From an uncultured Caulobacteraceae bacterium (GTDB lineage: Bacteria; Pseudomonadota; Alphaproteobacteria; Caulobacterales; Caulobacteraceae), in NCBI GenBank assembly GCA_903870555.1, contig CAIQDO010000057.1, positions 1-47,322 on the forward strand: 47,322 nt of DNA. The letters run 5' to 3'. Positions 37,765-47,322 of this stretch are shown piece after piece. Each line of letters starts with the position of its first letter. Within the stretch, counting starts at the first letter, position 1. The translations under genes and the position numbers were made by a program. The notes below the pieces were generated by a model. It did not search any database. It was not told the origin of the DNA and saw only the letters and a list, made by a program, of their open reading frames with translations.

Positions 37765-38937
37765 ATGACCAACACCCTCCCCTCCGGCTTGGCGGCCCTT
37801 GAAGGCTTTGGCGCCGCCGTGCTCGACGCCCTGCCCGAGGCGGTGATCGTGACGGCCACGGATGGCCGCATCGTTTTCGTCAACGCGGCCACAACCCGGC
37901 TCCTGGGCTACAGCGCCGACGAGGCGGTGGGCCAGCCGATCACGCTGCTGACCCCTCGCCAGCTCGACCGACGCGCCGATCCGGTGAAGTGGCTGGCCCG
38001 TTGGGCGGCGGAGCCGGATTTCGAGCAATCGCGGTTCCTCGACCTGACCGCCCGCCGCAAGGATGGGCGGCAGCTGACCGTCGAGGTGCGGGTCCGCGAA
38101 AGCGTCATCGACGGCGAGCCACGCTACCTGATCACTGTCCGAGACAATACTGCAAGGCGTCAGGAACAGGCGGCGCTCAAGGATGCCAACCTGCGAGCGT
38201 CGCGTATCCTGATGGTCGCCGAGGACGCCATAGTGTCGATCGACGCCCATGAGACGATCCAGGACTTTAACCTCGCCGCCGAGACCATGTTTGGCTGGCG
38301 GGCCGAGGAGGTTTTTGGCGAACCCTTGTCGATCCTGATACCGCCCTGGGCGCAGGCGACCCATGTCGGACACGTGGCCGAGTTCGCCCGATCGAAGCAG
38401 CCGTCGCGGATGATGGCCGAGCGCAAACCGGTGATCGGTCGCCGCCGCTCAGGCGAAACCTTCACCCTTGAGGCCACCATCACCAAGGTGATCGTCGGCG
38501 GCGCCCTGACCTTCACGGCCCACCTGCGGGACGTGACCGAACGCAATCACGCGCGCGACCGACTGAAGGAGGCCGAGCGACGCACGCGGGCGGTATTCGA
38601 CCACGCCCATACCGCCATCGCCTTGCTCGCGCCCGATGGCCGGGTGCTGGAGATCAACCGCGCGGCGGCCGCCCTGACCGCCGACGCGGACCCGCGGGTC
38701 GGAGCGCCCCTTTGGGAATTGCCCTGGCTCGGCGTGGACATCGACGCCGGCGCCGCGGACGGCGAGCGCCTGCGCTCGGCGATCGCCGCCGCCGCCCTGG
38801 GCCGGGCCAGCCGGCTGTCGGTGACGCTGGTCCGCGACGCCCTGCCGGTCACCGTCGATGTCCGGCTCACGCCGATCTTCGACGATGCCGCGATCGCCTA
38901 TGTACTGGCCGAAGGCCGGATCGAAAGCCGCTTCTAG
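37765..38937 (+). CDS. triple-PAS sensor protein without output domain
   Basis: This 390-aa soluble protein contains three PAS domains: roughly residues 13-130 (ALPEAVIVTATDGRIVFVNAATTRLLGYSADEAVG), 147-260 (AEDAIVSIDAHETIQDFNLAAETMFGWRAEEVFGE) and 272-385 (FDHAHTAIALLAPDGRVLEINRAAAALT). No kinase, GGDEF, EAL or DNA-binding domain follows. PAS2 keeps a His at residue 200 and an Arg at residue 220, at spacings matching the heme His and O2-contact Arg of FixL; other FixL heme-pocket residues differ, so heme binding is only possible. It is 60 nt downstream of the diiron gene, after a strong hairpin, and may share its promoter. It would need to signal through a partner protein. Confidence 0.85.
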   Translation: MTNTLPSGLAALEGFGAAVLDALPEAVIVTATDGRIVFVNAATTRLLGYSADEAVGQPITLLTPRQLDRRADPVKWLARWAAEPDFEQSRFLDLTARRKDGRQLTVEVRVRESVIDGEPRYLITVRDNTARRQEQAALKDANLRASRILMVAEDAIVSIDAHETIQDFNLAAETMFGWRAEEVFGEPLSILIPPWAQATHVGHVAEFARSKQPSRMMAERKPVIGRRRSGETFTLEATITKVIVGGALTFTAHLRDVTERNHARDRLKEAERRTRAVFDHAHTAIALLAPDGRVLEINRAAAALTADADPRVGAPLWELPWLGVDIDAGAADGERLRSAIAAAALGRASRLSVTLVRDALPVTVDVRLTPIFDDAAIAYVLAEGRIESRF

Positions 38938-38949
38938 GGCGTCAAGGCC

Positions 38950-40365
<1,416 letters not shown>

Positions 40366-40436
40366 CGTTCCCTAACGCCCCACCCGGCGACCGGTTGCCT
40401 GATCTACAAACCCCGCAAGGTCGCCTTTCCGACCCC

Positions 40437-40961
40437 GTGCGTTTGCGCTACCGTCGACCCACCAGCAAAGGGGATGCGGCCCTGGCCTACAAACTGAACG
40501 TCGACGGCAAGATTCGCGAGGCGGACGTAGAGGCCGATACGCCGCTCCTTTGGGTGTTGCGCGACACTCTGGGCGTACTGGGCCCGAAGTACGGCTGCGG
40601 CGTCGGCGCTTGCGGCGCCTGCACCGTGCATCTCGACGGCGTCCCGGTGAGATCCTGCCTGACGTCGGTGGACAGCGTAGGCGCGGCCAGGGTGGTCACC
40701 ATCGAGGGCGTCGGCGCCACGGACGCTGGCAGGCGCGTCCAGGCGGCCTGGTCGGCTCTGGACGTGGCGCAGTGCGGCTACTGTCAGCCCGGCCAGATCA
40801 TGTCGGCGACCGCGCTGATCGCCCGCAAGCCAAAGCCGACCGACGCCGACATCGACGCCGCCATGAGCGGCAACGTCTGCCGTTGCGCCACCTACACGCG
40901 GATTCGCGCCGCCATCAAGCACGCCGCCAACCAGCCACGGGAGGCGTCAGACCGTCTGTGA
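40437..40961 (+). CDS. iorA: isoquinoline-1-oxidoreductase-type small subunit (2x[2Fe-2S])
   Basis: This is the small Fe-S subunit of a xanthine-oxidase-family molybdoenzyme. The first [2Fe-2S] domain has [17 protein letters not shown] with a downstream Cys (RSCLT). The second has [13 protein letters not shown] and [13 protein letters not shown]. It passes electrons from the molybdenum subunit encoded next. The start is unclear: I give the GTG at 40437 (174 aa), but homologues usually begin at the equivalent of residue 16 (AYKLNVDGK). There the codon is CTG (40482), preceded by AAAGGGGA; a TTG at 40395 also exists. The stop overlaps the next start (GTGA). The substrate is not necessarily isoquinoline. 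Confidence 0.9.
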   Translation: MRLRYRRPTSKGDAALAYKLNVDGKIREADVEADTPLLWVLRDTLGVLGPKYGCGVGACGACTVHLDGVPVRSCLTSVDSVGAARVVTIEGVGATDAGRRVQAAWSALDVAQCGYCQPGQIMSATALIARKPKPTDADIDAAMSGNVCRCATYTRIRAAIKHAANQPREASDRL

Positions 40962-43132
40962 CAACCTCCATCGCCTCCCGGCGCGACTTTCTGAAATCCG
41001 GCGCCGCGGCGGGCGGCCTGCTGCTGTCGTTCAGCATCGCCGCCAAGGCCGAGGCGGCCGAGGCCGGCGTTCGGCCCTTGAACGCCTTTGTCCTGATCGC
41101 ACCGACAGGCCTGGTGACCATCACGGCCAAGAACCCGGAGATCGGTCAGGGCATCAAGACCATGTTGCCGATGCTGATCGCCGAGGAGCTGGACGTCGAT
41201 TGGGCCAAGGTCCGCATCGATCAGGCCGACAGCGATCCCAAGCTCTACGGCCGCCAGTTCGCCGGCGGCAGCATGGCCACGCCGCTCCACTGGGACGAGT
41301 TGCGCCGGGTCGGCGCCGCGGGCCGGGCGATGTTGATCGCCGCCGCCGCCCGGGACTGGGGCGTCCCGGCGACGGAATGCGCGACCCGGCCGGGCGTCGT
41401 CTTTCACCCCTCCGGGAAGTCCGCAACCTACGGCGAGCTCGCCGCCAAGGCGGCCGCCCTGCCCATCCCCGATCCGGCAAGCCTGAGCCTTAAGGACCCC
41501 AAGGCCTATCGCATCATCGGTAAGGCGACGCCCCAATACGACACCGCCAGGATTGTCACCGGCGCGCCCCTGTTCGGCATCGATGTGCGACGGCCCGGAA
41601 TGCTCTATGCGACCTTTGAGAAGTCGCCAGTGTTCGGCGCGAAGGTCGCCAGCGCCGACCTCGCCGCCGCCCAGGCCGTCAAGGGCGTCCGCAAGGCCTT
41701 CATCGTCGAGGGCGGCGCGGTGCTTTCCGGGCTGCTGCCCGGGGTGGCCGTGGTGGCCGACAGCTGGTGGGCGGCGCGCAAGGGTCGCGACCGGCTGAAC
41801 ACCCGATGGGCGGAGCATCCTACCTCCGGCCAGTCCACCGCCGGCTTCGCCAGACAGGCGGCCGAACTGGCCGCCGCCCCGCCGGCCCGCACCCTGCGCA
41901 ACGACGGCGACGTCGACGCGGCCCTCAGGGCCGGCGCCCATACCGTCGAGGCCGCCTACGCCTATCCGTTTCTGGCCCACGCCTCACTGGAGCCGCAGAA
42001 CTGCACCGCGGACTTCAAGGCGGGCAAACTGGAGATCTGGGCGCCGACCCAGAATCCGGAACCCGGTCGTCAGTTGGTCGCCCGCACCCTGGGGATCGCC
42101 GCCGACGACATCGTCATCCACATGACGCGATGTGGCGGCGGGTTCGGACGTCGACTGTCCAATGACTACATGGTCGAAGCCGCCTGGATCGCCCGGGAGG
42201 CCGGCGCGCCGGTGCAGCTGCTGTGGACGCGCGAGGACGACATCCGCCACGACTTCTACCGCCCGGCGGGCTTCCATTTTTTCACGGGTGGGGTGAGCGC
42301 GACGGGGGATCTGGTCGCCTGGCGCGACCACTTCATCACTCTGGGCGCAAGCCCCGATCAACTTGCCTCAAGCGCCGGCATGGCCGCCACGGAGTTCCCG
42401 GCGCGGTTTCTCCCCAATTTTCGACTGGACCTGTCGACCATGCCGTCGGGCGTGCCCACCGGTCCGCTGCGCGCGCCTGGGTCGAACGGCCTGGCCTTCG
42501 TGGTTCAATCGTTTATCGACGAACTGGCCCACGCCGCCGGAGCCGACCCCGTGGCCTTCCGGCTGAAGCTGTTGGGTGACCACAAGATGGTCGGCGATGG
42601 ACCCGGCGCCTACAACGCCGAGCGCATGCGCGGCGTGTTGCTGGCGGTCGCAGCGCAATCCGGCTGGGGAACCAGGCTTTTGCCCAAGCGATCCGGGATG
42701 GGCGTCGCCTTCCACTACAGTCACCTGGGCTATTTCGCCGAGGTCGCCCTGGTGCGGGTCGCCGCCGACGGCGCCGTCAGGGTCGAGAACGTCTGGGTCG
42801 CCGCCGACGTCGGCCGCCAGATCATCAATCCGTCAGGCGCCCTCAACCAGGTCCAGGGCGCGGTGATCGATGGCGTCTCGGTGGCTCTGTTCCAGAAGAT
42901 CACCATTGAGGGCGGCCAGACGGTGGAGAGCAATTTTGCCGACTACCCGCTGCTGCGCATCGCCGACGCGCCCAAGGTGGAGGTCCAGTTCGTGAACACC
43001 GACTATCCGCCGACCGGCCTGGGCGAGCCGGCCCTTCCCCCCGCCCTTCCCGCGGTCTGCAACGCCATCTTCGCGGCCACCGGCAAGCGCGTTCGGTCCC
43101 TTCCGATCGATCCCGCCTATCTTCGGGCGTGA
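40958..43132 (+). CDS. iorB: isoquinoline-1-oxidoreductase-type molybdopterin subunit
   Basis: This 724-aa large subunit of the xanthine-oxidase family begins with a Tat signal ([27 protein letters not shown]), so the folded heterodimer is probably exported with the small subunit riding along. Molybdopterin motifs include [16 protein letters not shown] and the [26 protein letters not shown] block. The catalytic Glu is seen in [19 protein letters not shown] near the C-terminus. The GTG start overlaps the iorA stop; the longer ORF in the track reads through iorA out of frame. It probably oxidises an N-heterocycle or aldehyde. No cytochrome c or Moco chaperone gene lies next to it. Confidence 0.92.
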   Translation: MTTSIASRRDFLKSGAAAGGLLLSFSIAAKAEAAEAGVRPLNAFVLIAPTGLVTITAKNPEIGQGIKTMLPMLIAEELDVDWAKVRIDQADSDPKLYGRQFAGGSMATPLHWDELRRVGAAGRAMLIAAAARDWGVPATECATRPGVVFHPSGKSATYGELAAKAAALPIPDPASLSLKDPKAYRIIGKATPQYDTARIVTGAPLFGIDVRRPGMLYATFEKSPVFGAKVASADLAAAQAVKGVRKAFIVEGGAVLSGLLPGVAVVADSWWAARKGRDRLNTRWAEHPTSGQSTAGFARQAAELAAAPPARTLRNDGDVDAALRAGAHTVEAAYAYPFLAHASLEPQNCTADFKAGKLEIWAPTQNPEPGRQLVARTLGIAADDIVIHMTRCGGGFGRRLSNDYMVEAAWIAREAGAPVQLLWTREDDIRHDFYRPAGFHFFTGGVSATGDLVAWRDHFITLGASPDQLASSAGMAATEFPARFLPNFRLDLSTMPSGVPTGPLRAPGSNGLAFVVQSFIDELAHAAGADPVAFRLKLLGDHKMVGDGPGAYNAERMRGVLLAVAAQSGWGTRLLPKRSGMGVAFHYSHLGYFAEVALVRVAADGAVRVENVWVAADVGRQIINPSGALNQVQGAVIDGVSVALFQKITIEGGQTVESNFADYPLLRIADAPKVEVQFVNTDYPPTGLGEPALPPALPAVCNAIFAATGKRVRSLPIDPAYLRA

Positions 43133-43141
43133 ACGGACGAG

Positions 43142-44446
43142 TCAACCTTTCGTGTCAGTCTCTGGCGTCGCATGCGCCTCGAAGATCGGAAAGAACAGGC
43201 GATCGGACTTGAACAGGTGCTTAGCGATGACCCCGTCGCCCAGAAACTCGACCAGATCGCCCAGTGCGGCCTCGCCGTCGGCCACCGCCGCACTCAGCTC
43301 CACCGCCCGCGAGATCAGCCGCGCATGGCCCAGTCGATGGGCTTCAAGATCGTCGAAGCCGTGCTCGGCGAGAATTCTCTCCTCGTCGGCGAAGTGCCTG
43401 ACGAGATGCGCCAGCACCGCGTCGAGAGCCCCGTTTAGGGTCCCGGCGCCATCCCGCTCCGCGACCGCGTCGAACAGGCTGTTGCCGAGATCGAACAGCT
43501 GCCGGTGCTGGCTATCGATCGTCGCCTCGCCGCACTGATAGGCTTCTCGCCAGACCAGCCGCACGGCCGATGGCCCGCCATCGGCGGCCCAAACGTCCGA
43601 GGCGCCGCGCTCATCGACCGCGATTCGTCCGCGGCCTCCGTACTTGGCCCGATAGAGCGCGGCGTCGGCCCTGGCGACCCACACGTCGGCGCTCTCGTCG
43701 GCGGAATATTCCGCGACGCCGAGGCTCAGACCGACCGACCCGACCGTGGTGAAATCCTGGCCGGCGACGATGCCCGCGATCTTCCCCGCCAACGCCCCGG
43801 CCTGCCGACGGCCGGTCTGCGGCGCCAGAATGAGGAATTCGTCGCCGCCCCACCGGAACACCAGATCGCTCGACCGAACCGCCGACTCGATCGCGCGAAC
43901 GAGGTCGCGCAACACCGCGTCGCCGGCGGGATGCCCGAAAATGTCGTTGATGGTCTTGAAATGATCCACATCCACGAAGATCAATGACAGCGGTTGGCGG
44001 AACCTGCGGCTCCGGTCCATTTCCGAGACGATCACCCGTTCGAAGTGGGAGCGGTTCCAGGCCCCCGTCAGGGCGTCAACGGCGACCAGTCGCCGGAGCG
44101 CGACCACTTGGGTGAAAAGGTCTTCGATGCGTCGGATGAGGTCCTGCTTGGCGCCGTCGTCGAACATCAGGATATGCGCATTGTCGACGGCCACGACTTT
44201 CGCCAGCACCGCCGCTTCGTCGCCTTGGCCCTCCGGCGCACGGACCTTGGTCCAGGCGTCGTGCGGAGCATCAAGGAGATCGACGACCGTGGGCCATCGA
44301 AGGGTATCCAGGCCGAAGCGCGCCATGAACGCCCGGCTCAGAACGAGCGGGTCGCCATCTTCGTTCAACACCGCCATCGGGATCGGCAACGCCTCGACAA
44401 AACGCCGAAAAGCCGCGCGACCAATCCCTTCAAGGTCATCTGTCAT
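43142..44446 (-). CDS. hemerythrin-GGDEF diguanylate cyclase
   Basis: This 434-aa cytoplasmic protein has three parts. Residues 1-105 look like a PAS-type sensor. Residues 120-280 are a GGDEF domain with DALTGAWNRSHFERV and an intact active site WGGDEF (200-204), preceded by an RSSD inhibitory site at 191-194; so it should make c-di-GMP and be product-inhibited. Residues 300-425 are a bacteriohemerythrin domain with every diiron ligand in place: His314, His351, Glu355, His370, His374, His410 and Asp415. Hemerythrins bind O2, so cyclase activity may respond to oxygen or redox state. I use the ATG at 44446, though no clear ribosome site precedes it; a GTG 12 codons upstream is possible. It is convergent with iorB. 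Confidence 0.92.
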   Translation of the reverse strand: MTDDLEGIGRAAFRRFVEALPIPMAVLNEDGDPLVLSRAFMARFGLDTLRWPTVVDLLDAPHDAWTKVRAPEGQGDEAAVLAKVVAVDNAHILMFDDGAKQDLIRRIEDLFTQVVALRRLVAVDALTGAWNRSHFERVIVSEMDRSRRFRQPLSLIFVDVDHFKTINDIFGHPAGDAVLRDLVRAIESAVRSSDLVFRWGGDEFLILAPQTGRRQAGALAGKIAGIVAGQDFTTVGSVGLSLGVAEYSADESADVWVARADAALYRAKYGGRGRIAVDERGASDVWAADGGPSAVRLVWREAYQCGEATIDSQHRQLFDLGNSLFDAVAERDGAGTLNGALDAVLAHLVRHFADEERILAEHGFDDLEAHRLGHARLISRAVELSAAVADGEAALGDLVEFLGDGVIAKHLFKSDRLFFPIFEAHATPETDTKG

Positions 44447-44543
44447 GACAAAACGCGCATCCAAGGCCGGCTGAAAACACACGCCAACTCTACCATGGGC
44501 GTCGCTGAGGTTGAGGCCGCAAGACCCAAAATGGGGAATTTGG

Positions 44544-46709
44544 TCACATCACGCTCGCCTGGGCCGCCGTCGTTCGCACGACCGTCAGCGAGTAGGGCGG
44601 GAGCAGGATACGGTCGCCGGCCTGACTGAAGGCTCGCGGCGGGTCGTTGCGGGTTGGCCGCCCTGCCGCGCCATCCGGTCGCCAGACATATTGGTCCGCT
44701 CCGTATTGCAGGACCTCGAACGGACCGCGAAGGCCCCGCGCCAGCCGATCGCCGCCGCGGGTCAGGGCGAATTGGACGGACTGGGGACGAGCCGGATCTC
44801 TGTTGATCAAGAGGATCGCCCAACGTCCATCGGCGCGGGCGAGCGGGTAGGCGGCGACGGCGACCCCGGACGGGCCGTCGACGGCGGCCTTGTAAAGAGC
44901 GTGGCGCAGCCCTCCCGACTGAACCCACGCTGTCGTCATCATCCGCGCGCCCCAATAGGCGGGGGTGGGCCACTGAGCCTGCCCGTCTGGGTCGCCGCCG
45001 AACAGCATCAACTCACCATAGCCGGCGCAGGGCGTCTCGGGTTCGAACAGTCGGCTGGGGCCGTATCCGAGCAGATAGGTGGCCCGGCCGCCAAGACTGA
45101 GGAAATGGGCGATCATGTCGGCGTTGAACAGCGCGCCCGGCAACTCGACCTCGCCCTGCGCCGAAAAGGCTGAAAAGCCGTATTCGGTGATGACCAGGGG
45201 CACGGCCGCCGGCACGCCGTCGGCGCGAAGCCGGGCAATACCGGCGCCCAGACGTGCGTCCTCAGCCATCAACGCCTTATCCAGGGGGCCGCACAAGGCG
45301 TCGACCGGGTAGTATTCGAAAGCGAAGAACCCCAGATCCTTCGCCCGGCCCCGGGCGGTCAGGGCGACCAGGAAGCGTCGGGTCCAGGAGTGGTCGAAAT
45401 CGGCGTCCAGCCAGGTGTCCGACACTGCGTCCTGCAGGCTCGGGCCGCCGAGGCTCAAGGTTGCCGTGCCGGCCGGTCCATCGGCGGCGCGTACTGCCGC
45501 GGCGAACTGAACATAGAGCGCGGCGAAATCTTCGGGCGAAACCTTCTGGCCGTCCGGCTCCATGCCCACCTCGACCTGACGCAGGGGATAGCCCCGGCGC
45601 TTGAGAAACCGGACCTCGGCGGCGGCGTTTTCAGGCGTGTCGTAGAGCGCCCCCACCGGGATCATCACCGGCAGGCCATGGGTCAGACCGCTGGCGAACA
45701 CCCGGTCGAACCCCGGCTGTTCGGTGTCCGGGTCGCGATCCGACGCCCTGTGCCAAGGGTCGGTCGAGGAGACCGTGATCGCCGTCTGATCGGCCCCGCT
45801 TGGCGTGTGGCGGACGGCGTCCAGGAACCGCCCGGCGTCGTCGACGACGCCAAATCCGACCTCGCTTATGGCGAAACCCATGGCGTCGCGCGGGTCTACG
45901 GAGCCTTTTGGCGCCGTGTTCGACGACACCTCCAGCAGGATCCTCAAATAGCGCGCTGTCAGCGGGGTTGCGACTAGGGTTAGGACGCCATGGCCGCCCC
46001 GGCCGTTGGTGATCGACCCGCCTGGAAAATCCACCCAACCGCCCTGTCGGTCGAAAGGATCGACCCCGCTCCAGTGTTGCACGCGAAAACGGCGGGCGAA
46101 GGGTCGCGCCCAGCGGATGCGCGCCGCCGATATGGCCCGCGGGCTATCGAAGGCGACAACCACCCATTGCGGGCGGGCCGGCGCATGGGTGTAGCTCTGG
46201 TCGAGATAGGGATTGGACTTCCAGAACGTCGAAGCGGAGCCGTCGTCGAGCCGCGAATAACCGTCGTCATTGGCCTGATCGACGCTGTCACCGCGCCGGG
46301 GCAGGCCATAGCCCCAGCCGGTGAGGACCGGACGGCGGGGATGGTCGCTGGAGATCCAGTAGCCCTGGCGATGGACGGCGTCGCTCCAGCGTCCCTCCTG
46401 GCCCCAATGCCAGGCCTCAATGGCCAGTTCCGTGCGCAGGCTGTAGCTGAGGGGACGGAGACTCACGCCGCCAAGGGCGCGAACATTGTGCGCCGTGAAC
46501 AGCCGGTCGACCTCACCCGCGGCCAGGCCGTCGACGGCGGCCCCAAGCGCCTCATCCGGCGTGAACACATTCACCGGCCCGGACGCCACGTCGATAACGA
46601 CCATCGCCGATGGCGGCCTCGGCGACAGCCCGCAGGAGGCCAGCATCAGCCAAAGGGGAAGCCACGGGAACACACGCCACGGACCAGGTCCCAGTCCGAA
46701 TGTCATCAT
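44544..46709 (-). CDS. lipoprotein with discoidin domain and glycoside-hydrolase-like barrel
   Basis: This 721-aa lipoprotein has signal peptide and lipobox LASC (Cys26). Residues about 120-290 resemble an F5/8 type C (discoidin) carbohydrate-binding domain (QWVVVAFDSPRAISAARIRWARPFARRFRVQHWSG, then ARYLRILLEVSS). Residues about 330-620 look like a clan-A TIM barrel: VEVGMEPDGQ (Glu384, acid/base candidate), FFAFEYYP, and VITEYGFSAF (Glu509, nucleophile candidate). A C-terminal beta domain ends it (LLPPYSLTVVRT). It is probably an envelope-anchored glycosidase, but I cannot assign a GH family or substrate. Two adjacent ATGs (46709, 46706) are equivalent. It lies 97 nt upstream of the hemerythrin cyclase, on the same strand. 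Confidence 0.75.
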   Translation of the reverse strand: MMTFGLGPGPWRVFPWLPLWLMLASCGLSPRPPSAMVVIDVASGPVNVFTPDEALGAAVDGLAAGEVDRLFTAHNVRALGGVSLRPLSYSLRTELAIEAWHWGQEGRWSDAVHRQGYWISSDHPRRPVLTGWGYGLPRRGDSVDQANDDGYSRLDDGSASTFWKSNPYLDQSYTHAPARPQWVVVAFDSPRAISAARIRWARPFARRFRVQHWSGVDPFDRQGGWVDFPGGSITNGRGGHGVLTLVATPLTARYLRILLEVSSNTAPKGSVDPRDAMGFAISEVGFGVVDDAGRFLDAVRHTPSGADQTAITVSSTDPWHRASDRDPDTEQPGFDRVFASGLTHGLPVMIPVGALYDTPENAAAEVRFLKRRGYPLRQVEVGMEPDGQKVSPEDFAALYVQFAAAVRAADGPAGTATLSLGGPSLQDAVSDTWLDADFDHSWTRRFLVALTARGRAKDLGFFAFEYYPVDALCGPLDKALMAEDARLGAGIARLRADGVPAAVPLVITEYGFSAFSAQGEVELPGALFNADMIAHFLSLGGRATYLLGYGPSRLFEPETPCAGYGELMLFGGDPDGQAQWPTPAYWGARMMTTAWVQSGGLRHALYKAAVDGPSGVAVAAYPLARADGRWAILLINRDPARPQSVQFALTRGGDRLARGLRGPFEVLQYGADQYVWRPDGAAGRPTRNDPPRAFSQAGDRILLPPYSLTVVRTTAAQASVM

Positions 46710-46773
46710 CGCGCGGTAACGCTTCGCGCGACGCCGGGTTCCGGAGCGTTAGGAAACCAGGGTCAGAGTATCG

Positions 46774-47322
46774 CTACTCCGCGACCAGCCCGTCCAGCCG
46801 TTCCACCGCCTCAACGAACTCCACCTTGAAGTCCTGCACCACCTGCCCCGCCGAGCGGACGCTGTCGATCAGACCCACACCCTGGCCGACGAAATAGGTG
46901 ACCATCTCCCGCGCCTTGGCGTTGCCGGCCGCCGCGGCCTTGTCCACCGCGTGCAGCGCGCTCTCGCTGACCAGGGTCTGTAACGGCATCGGCAGGGGGC
47001 CAGGGCTGGTGGGGTCCCGCTCCCACGCCTCGGTCCAGGCTGACCGGAGCTGGCGCGCCGGCTTGCCGGTTCGGCTGCGCGAGCGCACCGCGTCGCGCGA
47101 GCCGGCCTCGATCATCTTCTCGCGGAAGATCTCGCTGGTCTCCGACTCCGTCGTCGCCAGCCACACCGAGCCGGTCCACACCCCCGCCGCGCCCATGGCC
47201 ATGCAGGCCGCCATCTGGCCGCCGTTCATGATTCCGCCAGCGGCCAGCACAGGCACGTCGCGGATTGGCCGGATCGCCTTGATCACCTCCGGGACCAGCA
47301 CCATCGTGCTGACCTCGCCGCA
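46774..47322 (-). CDS. nitronate monooxygenase (C-terminal part, cut by window edge)
   Basis: This is the C-terminal 182 residues or so of an FMN-dependent 2-nitropropane-dioxygenase-type enzyme; the reading frame stays open to the window end (GEVSTMVLVPEV...), so the start lies outside. The FMN phosphate loop is seen in PVLAAGGIMNGGQMAACMAMGAAGVWTGSVWLATTES. The family oxidises nitronates, a role in tolerance to nitro compounds, although some members have other functions. It precedes the discoidin/GH-like lipoprotein gene by 64 nt on the same strand. Confidence 0.9.
   Translation of the reverse strand, partial: CGEVSTMVLVPEVIKAIRPIRDVPVLAAGGIMNGGQMAACMAMGAAGVWTGSVWLATTESETSEIFREKMIEAGSRDAVRSRSRTGKPARQLRSAWTEAWERDPTSPGPLPMPLQTLVSESALHAVDKAAAAGNAKAREMVTYFVGQGVGLIDSVRSAGQVVQDFKVEFVEAVERLDGLVAE

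Noticed and set aside
36847-38373. 508-aa minus-strand ORF
   Set aside because: It is antisense to the diiron and PAS genes, both of which have clear family motifs; it spans two genes and their hairpin, typical of a shadow ORF.
40550-40957. N-terminal extension of the iorB ORF
   Set aside because: This part is iorA in another frame; the GTG overlapping the iorA stop is followed by a proper Tat signal.
44526-44543. Imperfect inverted repeat CCAAAAT...AATTTGG near the end of the lipoprotein gene
   Set aside because: It is only a partial match, and the stop codon position and short length make chance likely.

Overview
The window is high-GC, gene-dense DNA from an alphaproteobacterium, most likely the family Caulobacteraceae. 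Three things point there. The order tig-clpP-(HAD phosphatase, cicA-like)-clpX-lon next to a full nuo operon is the arrangement I recall from Caulobacter. Complex I, cbb3 oxidase and two Moco/Fe-S genes fit an obligate respirer. Many genes start at GTG or TTG and overlap by ATGA/GTGA. Genus cannot be fixed from the sequence alone. I found no insertion sequence, CRISPR array, phage gene or rRNA.

Layout. (1) 1-10315, minus strand: the proton-pumping NADH dehydrogenase operon nuoABCDEFGHIJKL (nuoL cut by the window edge), with three extra small genes wedged in: a 2-TM protein between nuoE and nuoF, a coiled-coil protein between nuoF and nuoG, and a tiny lipoprotein between nuoH and nuoI. (2) 10418-13093: tRNA-Asp with its own promoter, a periplasmic cyclophilin, an EthD protein, an exported metallo-beta-lactamase-fold hydrolase and tRNA-Val. 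(3) 13198-22839: protein quality control and housekeeping (lon, clpX, clpP, trigger factor, the cicA-like phosphatase and a coupled small protein), interrupted by a malonyl-CoA synthetase and a YbaK-type deacylase, then tRNA-Leu. (4) 22989-27601: a type I secretion ABC exporter with its HlyD adaptor, and a UDP-glucuronate-4-epimerase-like gene. (5) 27687-35569, minus strand: a complete cbb3 oxidase operon ccoNOQPGHIS, including ccoQ and ccoS, which are too short for the ORF track. (6) 35605-38937, plus strand: a hypoxia-type module. Two FNR/FixK boxes precede, respectively, a small Cys/His membrane protein and a [2Fe-2S] ferredoxin followed by an R2-like diiron protein and a triple-PAS protein with no output domain. 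(7) 38950-47322: a Gln/Ala-rich lipoprotein, an isoquinoline-1-oxidoreductase-type molybdoenzyme pair, a GGDEF-hemerythrin protein, a discoidin/glycoside-hydrolase-like lipoprotein and a truncated nitronate monooxygenase.

How the genes fit together: electrons from complex I can reach the high-affinity cbb3 oxidase. Its operon, and the ferredoxin/diiron unit on the other side, carry FNR/FixK-type sites, so this block probably serves growth at low oxygen. Several nearby proteins look like oxygen or redox sensors (a PAS domain with FixL-like His and Arg positions, and a hemerythrin-coupled diguanylate cyclase). The ferredoxin-diiron-PAS unit is the best candidate here for something undescribed: the diiron protein has all six expected metal ligands and a dedicated electron donor but no function I can name.
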